This document shows, piece by piece, positions 7,768 to 14,843 of a DNA stretch of 64,000 nt. Origin of the DNA: Coriobacteriaceae bacterium (GTDB lineage Bacteria; Actinomycetota; Coriobacteriia; Coriobacteriales; Coriobacteriaceae). The stretch is taken from NCBI GenBank assembly GCA_902362275.1, contig CABIWB010000009.1, positions 11,700 to 75,699 on the forward strand, read 5' to 3'. Position 1 is the first letter of the stretch, and every line of letters starts with the position of its first letter. The translations under genes and the position numbers were made by a program. The notes below the pieces were generated by a model that did not search any database, was not told where the DNA came from, and saw only the letters and a program-made list of their open reading frames with translations.

Positions 7768-9546
7768 ATGGACGCCATCGTAAAGATGCTCGAAAAGCAT
7801 CAACCGTTCTTTGAGAAGATCTCGAGAAACATCTACCTCCAGGCCATCAAGGACGGATTCCTTGGGTGCATGCCCATCGTCCTCACCTCTTCGATCTTTC
7901 TGCTGATCGCCACGCTTCCCGGCGTGGTCGGCATCGCGCTGCCCCAGCCGCTCCTCGACTGGTGCAACAAGCTGTACAACTTCACCATGGGCGTCATGGG
8001 CATCATGGTTGCCGGCACCACCGCCAAGAACTTTACGGCTTCCATGAACCGTCGCATGCCCGCCGGCAAGGTGCTCAACGACGGCTCCACCATGGTTGCC
8101 GCCCAGTGCAGCATGCTGCTGCTCGCTGTTACGCAGTTCACCACCAAGTTCAACGGCTCCGAGCTTTCTGTCTTCGATTGCACCAGCATGGGTACGCGCG
8201 GTCTGTTCTCGGCCTATATCGCCGCGTTCATTACCGTGTGGGTCTATAAGTTCTGCGTCTCGCGCGATCTGACCATTAAGCTGCCCAAGGAGGTTCCGGG
8301 CGCCATCGCTCAGAACTTCCGCGACATCATCCCCTTTGGCGGCGCTGTCATCATCTGCGGCATCATCGATGTTGTCGTGCGCAACCTCATGGGCGTTCCG
8401 TTCTCCGAGCTGCTCATCAAGCTGCTCTCCCCGCTCTTCACTGCGGCAGAAACCTATCCTGGCCTTATCCTTATCCAAGCAGCCACCGCGTTCTTCTGGT
8501 TCATCGGTGTCCATGGTCCTTCGATTGTCCAGCCGGGCATCGACCCCATCCGTCTTGCCAACCAGGCTGAGAACCTGCAGGTTCTGCTGGCCGGCGGCCA
8601 CCCCGCCCACTCCCTCACCTTTAACATGTCGCTCGTGGGTGAGTTCGGCGGCACCGGCGCCACGTTCATCGTGCCGCTTCTGCTGATTCTCTTTATGAAG
8701 TCCAAGCAGCTCAAAGCCGTCGGTAAGGCCTCGATTGTTCCTGTTGCCTTCGCCGTCAACGAACCGCTGCTCTTTGGCGCGCCGATGATCCTTAACCCCT
8801 ACATGCTCATCCCCTTTGTTGCCGCCGGCTGCGTCAACGTGAGTGTTGCCAAGTTCTTTATCGATAACGTGGGCATGAACGGCTTCTCCTTCGTGGTGCC
8901 TTGGGCCACCCCCGCCCCCATCGGCATTTTCATCACCACGAACTTCCAGCTTATCGCCCTGGTGTTTGTCGCGATCATCGTCTTGCTGGACGCCATCATC
9001 TACCTGCCGTTCTTAAAGGCATACGATAAGCTGCTCTGCGACCAGGAGGCCGAGCGCGCCGCCGAGCTGGGTCTCGAGTCCGATGGTGCCGCTGCCATCG
9101 CCGCCAACGCCCCTGCGCCCGCTGTCGAGCAGGCCACCGCTTCCGTCGAGACGACCGTTGCCGCCGCCGACAGCAAGCCTGTCACCGATCAGCCCGAGCC
9201 CGCCGCCGACGCATTCGCCAAGAAGGATGTCGACGGCCTGAAGGTCCTCGTCCTGTGCGCCGGCGCCGGCACCTCTGCCATGCTCGCCAACGCCATCAAG
9301 GAAGGCGCTGCACAGACCGGAGAGAACATCGCTTCCTCCGCAGGCGCCTATGGCCAGCACACTGCCATCATGGATCAGTACGACGTTATCGTGCTTGCCC
9401 CGCAGGTTCGTAGCTACTACAACGACATGAAGGCCGACACCGATCGCCTGGGCATTAAGCTGCTCGCCCCGCGCGGTAAGGAATATATCGACCTTACTCG
9501 CGACCCCGCTGGCGCTATCAAGTGGCTCCGCGAGAACCTCGACTAG
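7768..9546 (+). CDS. lacE: PTS lactose-type IICB permease, copy 2
   Basis: A 592-residue permease built like the copy at 3013: a IIC membrane domain (FIGVHGPSIVQPG), an Ala/Glu-rich linker (about 425-490), and a C-terminal IIB domain with phosphocysteine C497 in VLCAGAGTSA. A GGAGC site precedes the ATG by 6 bases. It is paired with its own lacG 76 bases downstream. The substrate-facing IIC loops differ from copy 1, so the two operons may serve different galactosides. Confidence 0.9.
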   Translation: MDAIVKMLEKHQPFFEKISRNIYLQAIKDGFLGCMPIVLTSSIFLLIATLPGVVGIALPQPLLDWCNKLYNFTMGVMGIMVAGTTAKNFTASMNRRMPAGKVLNDGSTMVAAQCSMLLLAVTQFTTKFNGSELSVFDCTSMGTRGLFSAYIAAFITVWVYKFCVSRDLTIKLPKEVPGAIAQNFRDIIPFGGAVIICGIIDVVVRNLMGVPFSELLIKLLSPLFTAAETYPGLILIQAATAFFWFIGVHGPSIVQPGIDPIRLANQAENLQVLLAGGHPAHSLTFNMSLVGEFGGTGATFIVPLLLILFMKSKQLKAVGKASIVPVAFAVNEPLLFGAPMILNPYMLIPFVAAGCVNVSVAKFFIDNVGMNGFSFVVPWATPAPIGIFITTNFQLIALVFVAIIVLLDAIIYLPFLKAYDKLLCDQEAERAAELGLESDGAAAIAANAPAPAVEQATASVETTVAAADSKPVTDQPEPAADAFAKKDVDGLKVLVLCAGAGTSAMLANAIKEGAAQTGENIASSAGAYGQHTAIMDQYDVIVLAPQVRSYYNDMKADTDRLGIKLLAPRGKEYIDLTRDPAGAIKWLRENLD

Positions 9547-9622
9547 TTTCCTCCCTCTGTTGGTGCCCGGATCCCCAGTTCGGGCACCTCTCCCTATTCG
9601 TATCCCACAGAAAGGATGACTC

Positions 9623-11044
9623 ATGACCAACCCCATGCAGTTCCCCGACGGCTTTGTGTTTGGCGGCGCCACCGCCGCTTACCAGGTTGAGGGCGAGACC
9701 CGTACGCACGGCAAGGGCAAAGTGCCCTGGGACGATTTCCTGGCTGCTCAGGGTCGCTTCTCCCCCGACCCCGCAAGCGATTTCTACAACAAGTATCCGG
9801 TCGATATCGACCTGTGCCAGCACTTCGGCATCAACGGCATCCGCGTCTCCATCGCTTGGAGCCGCATCTTCCCCAACGGCACCGGCGAGATTAACCCCGA
9901 GGGCGTCGCCTTCTATCACGAGCTTTTTGCCACCTGCAACAATGCCGGCGTCATCCCCTATGTCACGCTCGATCACTTCGATACGCCCGAGGCCTTTTAC
10001 CAGGACGGCGGCGAGGGCTTCTTGACGCGCACGACCATCGATGCCTTTGTCGAGTACGCCAAGTTCTGCTTTGCCGAGTTCACCGAGGTCAAGCACTGGT
10101 TCACGTTTAACGAGATTCCCGCAACCGCCGAGGGCAGCTTTATCGTCGGCAACTGGCCGCACGGCGAGAAGTACCGCCTGGACAAGGCCTTCCAGCTCAT
10201 GCACAACATGATGGTGGCCCACGCCAAGGCTGTCGTCGCCTTCCATGAGGGCGGCTTTGAGGGTGAGATCGGCATTGTCCAGAACCTGGAGCCCAAGTAT
10301 CCCCTCGATTCCAACAACGCCGCCGACTGCGAGGCAGCTCGCATGGCCGACGTCATCAACAACCGCTGGGTACTCGACGCCACCTTCCGCGGCCACTATG
10401 CAGCCGACACCATGGAGGCTGCGACCAAGCTGGCCCATATCGCCGGCGGCGAGCTCGACGTCCGCGACGAGGACATCGCCGCGCTGACCGCCGCGCTCCC
10501 CTACAACGATTGCCTAGGCGTCAACACCTACAAGTGCCAGTTCCTGCGTGCCGCCGAGGGCGAAAACGACATCAACCACAATGGCACCGGCGACAAGGGC
10601 TCCTCGCGCTGGTTCCTCAAGGGCGTGGGCGAGTCATGCGTGCGCGAAGGCGTACCCACCACCGATTGGGACTGGATTATCTATCCCGAGGGTCTCTACG
10701 ACCTGCTGCTCCGCATTAAGAACGATTACCCCAACTACAAGAAGATCTACATCACCGAGAACGGCATGGGCTATAAGGACGACTTTGAGGACGGCTTTAT
10801 CGACGACGCCCCTCGCATCGACTACATGCGTCAGCATCTCGCATGGATTCTCAAGGCAATCGACGGCGGCGTGAACGTCGACGGTTACTTTGTGTGGTCG
10901 CTGCAGGACCAGTTCTCCTGGACCAACGGCTACAACAAGCGCTATGGCCTGTTCTACATCGACTTTGAGACCCAGAAGCGCTATCCCAAGGCGAGCGCGT
11001 ACTGGTACAAGAACGTCGCGGAGACCGGCCTGCTCATGGCCTAG
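9623..11044 (+). CDS. lacG: 6-phospho-beta-galactosidase (GH1), copy 2
   Basis: A 473-residue GH1 enzyme closely related to the one at 4859, with acid/base E164 (TFNE), nucleophile E379 (ITENG) and the phosphate-site segment FSWTNGYNKRYGLFYIDF. An AGAAAGGATG ribosome site precedes the ATG. Sequence differs from copy 1 mainly in the active-site rim loops (for example the VTLDHFDTPEAFYQDGGEG region), consistent with a different aglycone preference (inference). Confidence 0.9.
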   Translation: MTNPMQFPDGFVFGGATAAYQVEGETRTHGKGKVPWDDFLAAQGRFSPDPASDFYNKYPVDIDLCQHFGINGIRVSIAWSRIFPNGTGEINPEGVAFYHELFATCNNAGVIPYVTLDHFDTPEAFYQDGGEGFLTRTTIDAFVEYAKFCFAEFTEVKHWFTFNEIPATAEGSFIVGNWPHGEKYRLDKAFQLMHNMMVAHAKAVVAFHEGGFEGEIGIVQNLEPKYPLDSNNAADCEAARMADVINNRWVLDATFRGHYAADTMEAATKLAHIAGGELDVRDEDIAALTAALPYNDCLGVNTYKCQFLRAAEGENDINHNGTGDKGSSRWFLKGVGESCVREGVPTTDWDWIIYPEGLYDLLLRIKNDYPNYKKIYITENGMGYKDDFEDGFIDDAPRIDYMRQHLAWILKAIDGGVNVDGYFVWSLQDQFSWTNGYNKRYGLFYIDFETQKRYPKASAYWYKNVAETGLLMA

Positions 11045-11064
11045 TTTCAGTCACATACCCTGTC

Positions 11065-11109
11065 GGCCGCATGTGAATCCCCCACGGGCTCGCATGCGGC
11101 CTTTTTGTT
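11065..11109 (+). terminator. Terminator after lacG copy 2
   Basis: GGCCGCATG pairs with CATGCGGCC across about 18 bases and is followed by TTTTTGTTTT. Confidence 0.8.
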
Positions 11110-11126
11110 TTCGCGCGGGTCGGCAG

Positions 11127-11195
11127 CCGTTTGTCTAAATCTGTAACATCAAGTCGAGTTTTTTGCCTCTACCTGTTACAAATCAAGACAAACGG
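11127..11195. repeat. Intergenic inverted repeat, family R3 copy B
   Basis: CCGTTTGTCTAAATCTGTAA and its near-complement at 11176-11195 enclose a centre with GAGTTTTTTG, as in the copy at 6404. Both copies follow a lacG terminator. Confidence 0.7.
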
Positions 11196-11215
11196 GAATC
11201 ACTCTGCCGAAACGT

Positions 11216-11268
11216 CTCAATCTGTAACAGATATCTGCTCAAATCGAGTCTAGGTGTTACAGATTGAG
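11216..11268. repeat. Intergenic inverted repeat, family R3 copy C; left island edge
   Basis: Perfect 14-base arms CTCAATCTGTAACA and TGTTACAGATTGAG. The right arm contains GTTACAGATTGAG (11256-11268), repeated in direct orientation at 19931-19943. The two bracket the defence-gene island. Confidence 0.65.
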
Positions 11269-11290
11269 TTTTTGATTTGGGAGGTTGAGG

Positions 11291-11513
11291 ATGGGGGATC
11301 GCGTGCCGAAAGCATGGTCCCCGGATAAAAAAGCTCGCCGGCCAGGCCGAAGACATGGCCCACATCAAGGCAGACCTTTGCCCCTGCTCGCCCGAGCAAA
11401 AAGTCATGCCCCTCGATGCGCTCTGCCAGTCCGGCACCGAGACCCCGCAATGGCGGTGGGATGTGCTGGTCGGAGAGGGCGACCCGCTCTACTGCAAGTC
11501 CCGAGAGATCTAA
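11291..11513 (+). pseudogene. Small protein of unknown function, broken by a one-base shift
   Basis: An ATG at 11291 has a GGGAGG site 8 bases upstream and encodes MGDRVPKAWSPDK, then meets a run of six A (11327-11332). Skipping one base there continues as KLAGQAEDMAHIKADL and on to a stop at 11511-11513. Wobble positions in this second frame are almost all G or C, as in real genes here. The intact product would be about 72 residues with a CPC pair. No family is recognised. A sequencing error in the A run is an alternative explanation. Confidence 0.4.
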
Positions 11514-11600
11514 GTATCCGCTGCAAGGTATAAGAACGAATTGGAGCCCTGGTACATACCGGGGCTCCTCGTGGTAGTGGCTGTCTAATGAATCTGGTGG

Positions 11601-11945
11601 CTAGGCCTCTTCGCCGCCACTGGATTCAGTTACCGTTTCCTCCTCACTATGTTGCGTCTCTCTCGTAGCCTCATCAACTTCTGTTGACGAATGTGCCTCT
11701 TCGTATACTTCGATGTTCGCCTTGAGAATGGTTGCACTCTGTTCAGCAAGAGCGATCTTCCTCTGGTGCTTGTCGTAGGCATACAGTCCGATTCCACCTG
11801 CGACTAGCGTGGCTACAGAACCGATTACTCCACCCTGGATTCTTCCAACGGAAATCCCGCCCGCTCTGATATTGCTGATCAGCGCCTGAGGCCCACCGAG
11901 CTCTTTCGCCAGATGCGACAATTGCGCATAGTCCCAAGTCGTCAT
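11601..11945 (-). CDS. Small membrane-anchored protein of unknown function
   Basis: About 114 residues. The ATG at 11945 has GAGGAAAAGG just upstream, better than the GTG 24 bases earlier. The N-terminal half has helical polar residues (YAQLSHLAKELGG), a glycine-rich hydrophobic segment about residues 40-58 (VIGSVATLVAGGIGLYAY), then a Lys-rich turn and a Glu/Thr/Ser-rich acidic tail. This suggests a single-span protein with a charged tail. It is divergent from the XRE-like gene, within the island. Function unknown. Confidence 0.6.
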   Translation of the reverse strand: MTTWDYAQLSHLAKELGGPQALISNIRAGGISVGRIQGGVIGSVATLVAGGIGLYAYDKHQRKIALAEQSATILKANIEVYEEAHSSTEVDEATRETQHSEEETVTESSGGEEA

Positions 11946-12087
11946 TGCCTTTTCCTCACTTTCTTTCACTTCAGCACCGCTTCCACTGGGGTGCTCACTT
12001 TCGACAGTGCTATCATGCCATCGGTAAATAAGACGGTATATGTCCTATAATTGTCTTATCTGTTGTTAATGAGGAATGATTAAGACA

Positions 12088-12987
12088 ATGTACGTCCGCA
12101 AAGATCGCCCTAAGGACATTTTTCCAAAGAGACTCAGCGGTTTGATGGAAAGCTATGAAATAGAAAAGGGGCGCAGAGGCATTAGCAATATCGGCCTTGC
12201 GCGTCTGCTCTATCAAAAGCGTAACGGTGCCGATGATGCCTCGCTAGCCGATGACCGCTATGCAGTGGAAAGGGAGAACGGCCGCAAGGCGATTGCGAGA
12301 AAGATCAGCCGATTTCGAAAAGGAGATCAGTTTCCTCAATGGGATGACCTCGTAGATCTGGCTGACATATTCGGAAAGCCAGTAGGTTTTCTCATCGGGG
12401 AGACCGATTGTGATACGTACGAGCTCCAAGATATTGCTGACTTCCTTGGTCTCAGCGGCGAGGCTGTTCTGTCCATCGAGCGTATGACGAGAAAAGTTAG
12501 TGCGGAGTGGCTTCCGGAACAGTCTGGCGGCAACGGCGGAGACCATGAGGAATGGGAAAAATACCTCGTGAATGATATGGTCGCGAAGGCGAATGCCGAG
12601 CCAGAAGCTTGCAGGGCAGTGCTCAATCGAATGCTGACCGCAGCAGCGTTTAAAGACCTTGTGCTCTGCCTGTCTGAGGTCGGCGATGCCCAATACAATC
12701 TGCTTATGGAACGCATTGCAAGTGCGGAAATAGAACTGAGAGACGCAGACGTACTCAGTGACAACCACCCAGACTCCATCATGGGGCAAATGGCGGCAAA
12801 ATCCCGATTCAGGGATGCTGCAACACGCCTGCAGGAAGCGGAAAATGCGGTGAGGTCCAGCAGGTATGCAGCTTATGAATGCCATGTCCGCATCGTTGAT
12901 GAAATGTTCTCGGATATTACCCAGACTGACGCAAATACCGTAGCCAAAGAGCATGTCAAGCAGAGACAGTCAGGTAACCAGGCGTAG
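12088..12987 (+). CDS. XRE-like helix-turn-helix protein
   Basis: About 299 residues. The segment about 70-105 (AIARKISRFRKGDQFPQWDDLVDLADIFGKPVGFLIGET) resembles a Cro/C1-type helix-turn-helix. The long C-terminal part is helical and charged and is not recognised. Base composition is clearly less GC-biased than the lac genes, suggesting transfer. An ATG 12 bases earlier (12076) is in frame, but the GAGG site is too close to serve it. It probably regulates island genes, its own promoter, or the divergent 114-residue gene (inference). Confidence 0.65.
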   Translation: MYVRKDRPKDIFPKRLSGLMESYEIEKGRRGISNIGLARLLYQKRNGADDASLADDRYAVERENGRKAIARKISRFRKGDQFPQWDDLVDLADIFGKPVGFLIGETDCDTYELQDIADFLGLSGEAVLSIERMTRKVSAEWLPEQSGGNGGDHEEWEKYLVNDMVAKANAEPEACRAVLNRMLTAAAFKDLVLCLSEVGDAQYNLLMERIASAEIELRDADVLSDNHPDSIMGQMAAKSRFRDAATRLQEAENAVRSSRYAAYECHVRIVDEMFSDITQTDANTVAKEHVKQRQSGNQA

Positions 12988-13360
12988 CCGTCGTATCGAT
13001 ACGGAAGTGGGTATAAACCGTCCTGCTGCTTGCATACGTGGTTCCGTTGCCGCCCGTCAGCTTGTAGCAGTTATAGAAGCACTGCGAGTCCGAAACCCCG
13101 CTCGAAGGCAGCGCCCAGGTGGCGTCGGCGTAGATCGTCACCAGCGACGAGCACCCCGAGAAGCAGTAGGTCAGGTCGGTGAGCGCAGACGGGTCGAAGC
13201 CTCGGAAGTCCAGCTCGGCGGGCGACGAGCGCGAAGCGAACGCGAACCGCACGACTTGACACCTGCGAGGTTGCCCAAACCGGAGACCACCTCCAGCGCC
13301 GTGCATGAGTAGAAGAGGTGGGTCAGGTTCATGGTTGCGAACGTCGCCATGTCTGCCGCG
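12956..13360 (-). pseudogene. Remnant of a BspA-like (DUF285) surface protein
   Basis: The minus strand encodes MNLTHLFYSCTALEVVSGLG, then in a shifted frame ALTDLTYCFSGCSSLVTIYA and a typical end (FRIDTTATPGYLTVSA). These are the aromatic/cysteine repeats of BspA-like leucine-rich-repeat surface proteins (DUF285, PF03382). A one-base shift near 13255 separates the two parts, and the signal peptide and most repeats are missing. Its 3' end overlaps the convergent XRE-like gene by 32 bases. Confidence 0.6.
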
Positions 13361-13622
13361 AAGGCGATGCGCTCATCGGCCGCCTGGCCTTCACCTGCTG
13401 GATTTCGCCGCGCAGGGCGTCCGCCACCTCGGCGCTCTTGGCAGCCTCGGCCACTTGCCCCTCAAGCTCCTTGATGCGAGCCTCCTGCTTGGCGAGAAGC
13501 GCCTGGTAGCCCCTCTCCGAGTCCACTGCCTGCGGCTCTTCCGCCTGCGCGACCCCTTCTTGGCCGCCCGCCTGCGCTGCGACCTCTTCCTCGTCGTCGA
13601 TGCTATGGTCGTCTCCGTCCAT
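13361..13622 (-). pseudogene. Truncated acidic coiled-coil protein joined to the BspA remnant
   Basis: The ATG at 13622 follows GAAAGGCAGG and encodes MDGDDHSIDDEEEVAAQAGG, then a coiled coil (ALLAKQEARIKELEGQVAEA). Small proteins of this type occur in mobile elements of Coriobacteriia (from memory). After EIQQVKA the frame is lost. One base over, the sequence continues AADERIAFAAD straight into the BspA-like remnant. The expected C-terminus is absent, so this looks like a deletion fusion of two unrelated genes. Confidence 0.45.
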
Positions 13623-13821
13623 GTCGGCCTGCCTTTCGATTGACATAGGCCAGCACAAACGAACCGTCCCTTAACCATGCAAATAGGCTAAAGGTCGGTC
13701 ACAAAGTGAGGTCATCCAGTCCGTTCGGCAGTTTGTGACCATTAGCAAGAATTAGAGGCAACGCAACGAGCGAACGCTCGATAATGGTCTAGAATATTGG
13801 ACTTGACATTTGGGAGGCAAG

Positions 13822-14019
13822 ATGGAGACTGTGAACCTTATCCTTGGAATTATCGCGTCTATCGCATCCATCGCCGCCGCCGTCATCTCGCTCCAAAACA
13901 AGCAAGAGATCAAGTCAATCAAAAAGAGTCTAAGCGACAACTCGCAGACCGCTACAGGTAAAGTTGCCACAAACGTCGTAGGCAGCAACAACTCGGCGAA
14001 CATCCATGCTTCGCGATAA
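13822..14019 (+). CDS. Small single-span membrane protein of the ABC-3C locus
   Basis: 65 residues from an ATG preceded by GGGAGG. Residues 4-25 (VNLILGIIASIASIAAAVIS) form one transmembrane helix. A Lys-rich segment follows, then the tail QTATGKVATNVVGSNNSANI. That tail is echoed at the start of the next gene (QSAIGKVATNITGDSNSYDS). The two genes overlap by 14 bases in different frames. It may be the membrane effector of the module, or the N-terminal half of an effector split from the next gene (inference). Confidence 0.6.
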   Translation: METVNLILGIIASIASIAAAVISLQNKQEIKSIKKSLSDNSQTATGKVATNVVGSNNSANIHASR

Positions 14020-14611
14020 GCCAACGCAGACAAGCCAGAGCGCAATTGGAAAGGTCGCCACGAACATAACCGGCGACTCCAATAGCTATGACTCACATGA
14101 CATAAACATCTACCAGCCCGTCTCGTCTGGCCCGCACCGGCCGCTTACAAAGACGCTCATGTATAAACTCCTGCAAATCATGATTTCGTCGACTGAGCCA
14201 ACGGGCGAAGATTTCCCCCTTACGCCTCCGCCTCCTATAGAGAAGAAGCTGATTTACAACCACGCACCGCGTTACCTAAACATCATCAACGAGTATTCTG
14301 AGAACTACGCTCGTCTCGACAGCGTGATCAAGGAATTCCCCGACAGCGAAGCCATCATCCAAAGGCTGAACAAGATGTTTGTCAATGTGGCAGACGTTCG
14401 CGATGACGGCAAGCTGTGCGTAGGAAACGGCGATGCACAGCTCAAGCTCATCGAGAACGAGATCTATAACATGATTGTGAATGACGCAGGCTTTCAGGCT
14501 GACGAGGTCCCCGAAGAAATCATCAACCAGTTCTGCGTTGCGTTGATTGCCGTTGCCGTGGCAAAATGCAGAGTCCTTCTGAGGCCAGGTGATGACGATG
14601 CTGCTGCTTGA
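14006..14611 (+). CDS. ABC-3C C-terminal-domain protein (effector or recruiter)
   Basis: 201 residues. After an N-terminal Gly/Asn-rich linker (GKVATNITGDSNSYDSHDIN) comes PPPPIEKKLIYNHAPRYLNI and a helical region. This resembles the C-terminal domain shared by effectors of ABC-three-component (ABC-3C) conflict systems, although I cannot assign the subtype. The gene starts inside the preceding one with no clear ribosome site, suggesting translational coupling. It overlaps the middle-component gene downstream by about 20 bases. In this class the domain ties a toxic or membrane effector to the ATPase (family knowledge). Confidence 0.6.
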   Translation: MLRDKPTQTSQSAIGKVATNITGDSNSYDSHDINIYQPVSSGPHRPLTKTLMYKLLQIMISSTEPTGEDFPLTPPPPIEKKLIYNHAPRYLNIINEYSENYARLDSVIKEFPDSEAIIQRLNKMFVNVADVRDDGKLCVGNGDAQLKLIENEIYNMIVNDAGFQADEVPEEIINQFCVALIAVAVAKCRVLLRPGDDDAAA

Positions 14612-14843
14612 TCGCAATAATGAGCCGACGAGCACGGTCTATTACATCGCTGCCGCCTTGGATGGCTACATCGACCAGAACCCAGGCTTGGACGCCGGTC
14701 AACTCTATGAGGTAACGGCGAACACTCTGGTCAAGAAAGAAGTGAGCTACGACTTCTTTGTCATGGCTTTGGACTTTCTCTTCCTCCTCGGACGCGTGTC
14801 AATAGACGAGAAGGGAGGGCTACATGTTCATCAAGTCGCTTAG
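14592..14843 (+). CDS. ABC-3C middle component, MC6-like
   Basis: 83 residues from the ATG at 14592 (GAGG 7 bases upstream; another ATG at 14598 is possible). It is a compact helical protein with STVYYIAAALDGYI near the start and YDFFVMALDFLFLLGRVSID at the end, resembling the MC6 type of ABC-3C middle component. It overlaps both neighbours (about 20 bases each), a tight three-gene module. Middle components probably bridge effector and ATPase. Confidence 0.6.
   Translation: MTMLLLDRNNEPTSTVYYIAAALDGYIDQNPGLDAGQLYEVTANTLVKKEVSYDFFVMALDFLFLLGRVSIDEKGGLHVHQVA

Noticed and set aside
11327..11333. A6G as a programmed -1 slip site
   Set aside because: The downstream frame is +1 relative to the start, not -1, and no stimulatory structure was seen.
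12076..12087. ATG at 12076 as start of the XRE-like gene
   Set aside because: The GAGG site touches this ATG, leaving no room for initiation; the ATG at 12088 is better spaced.
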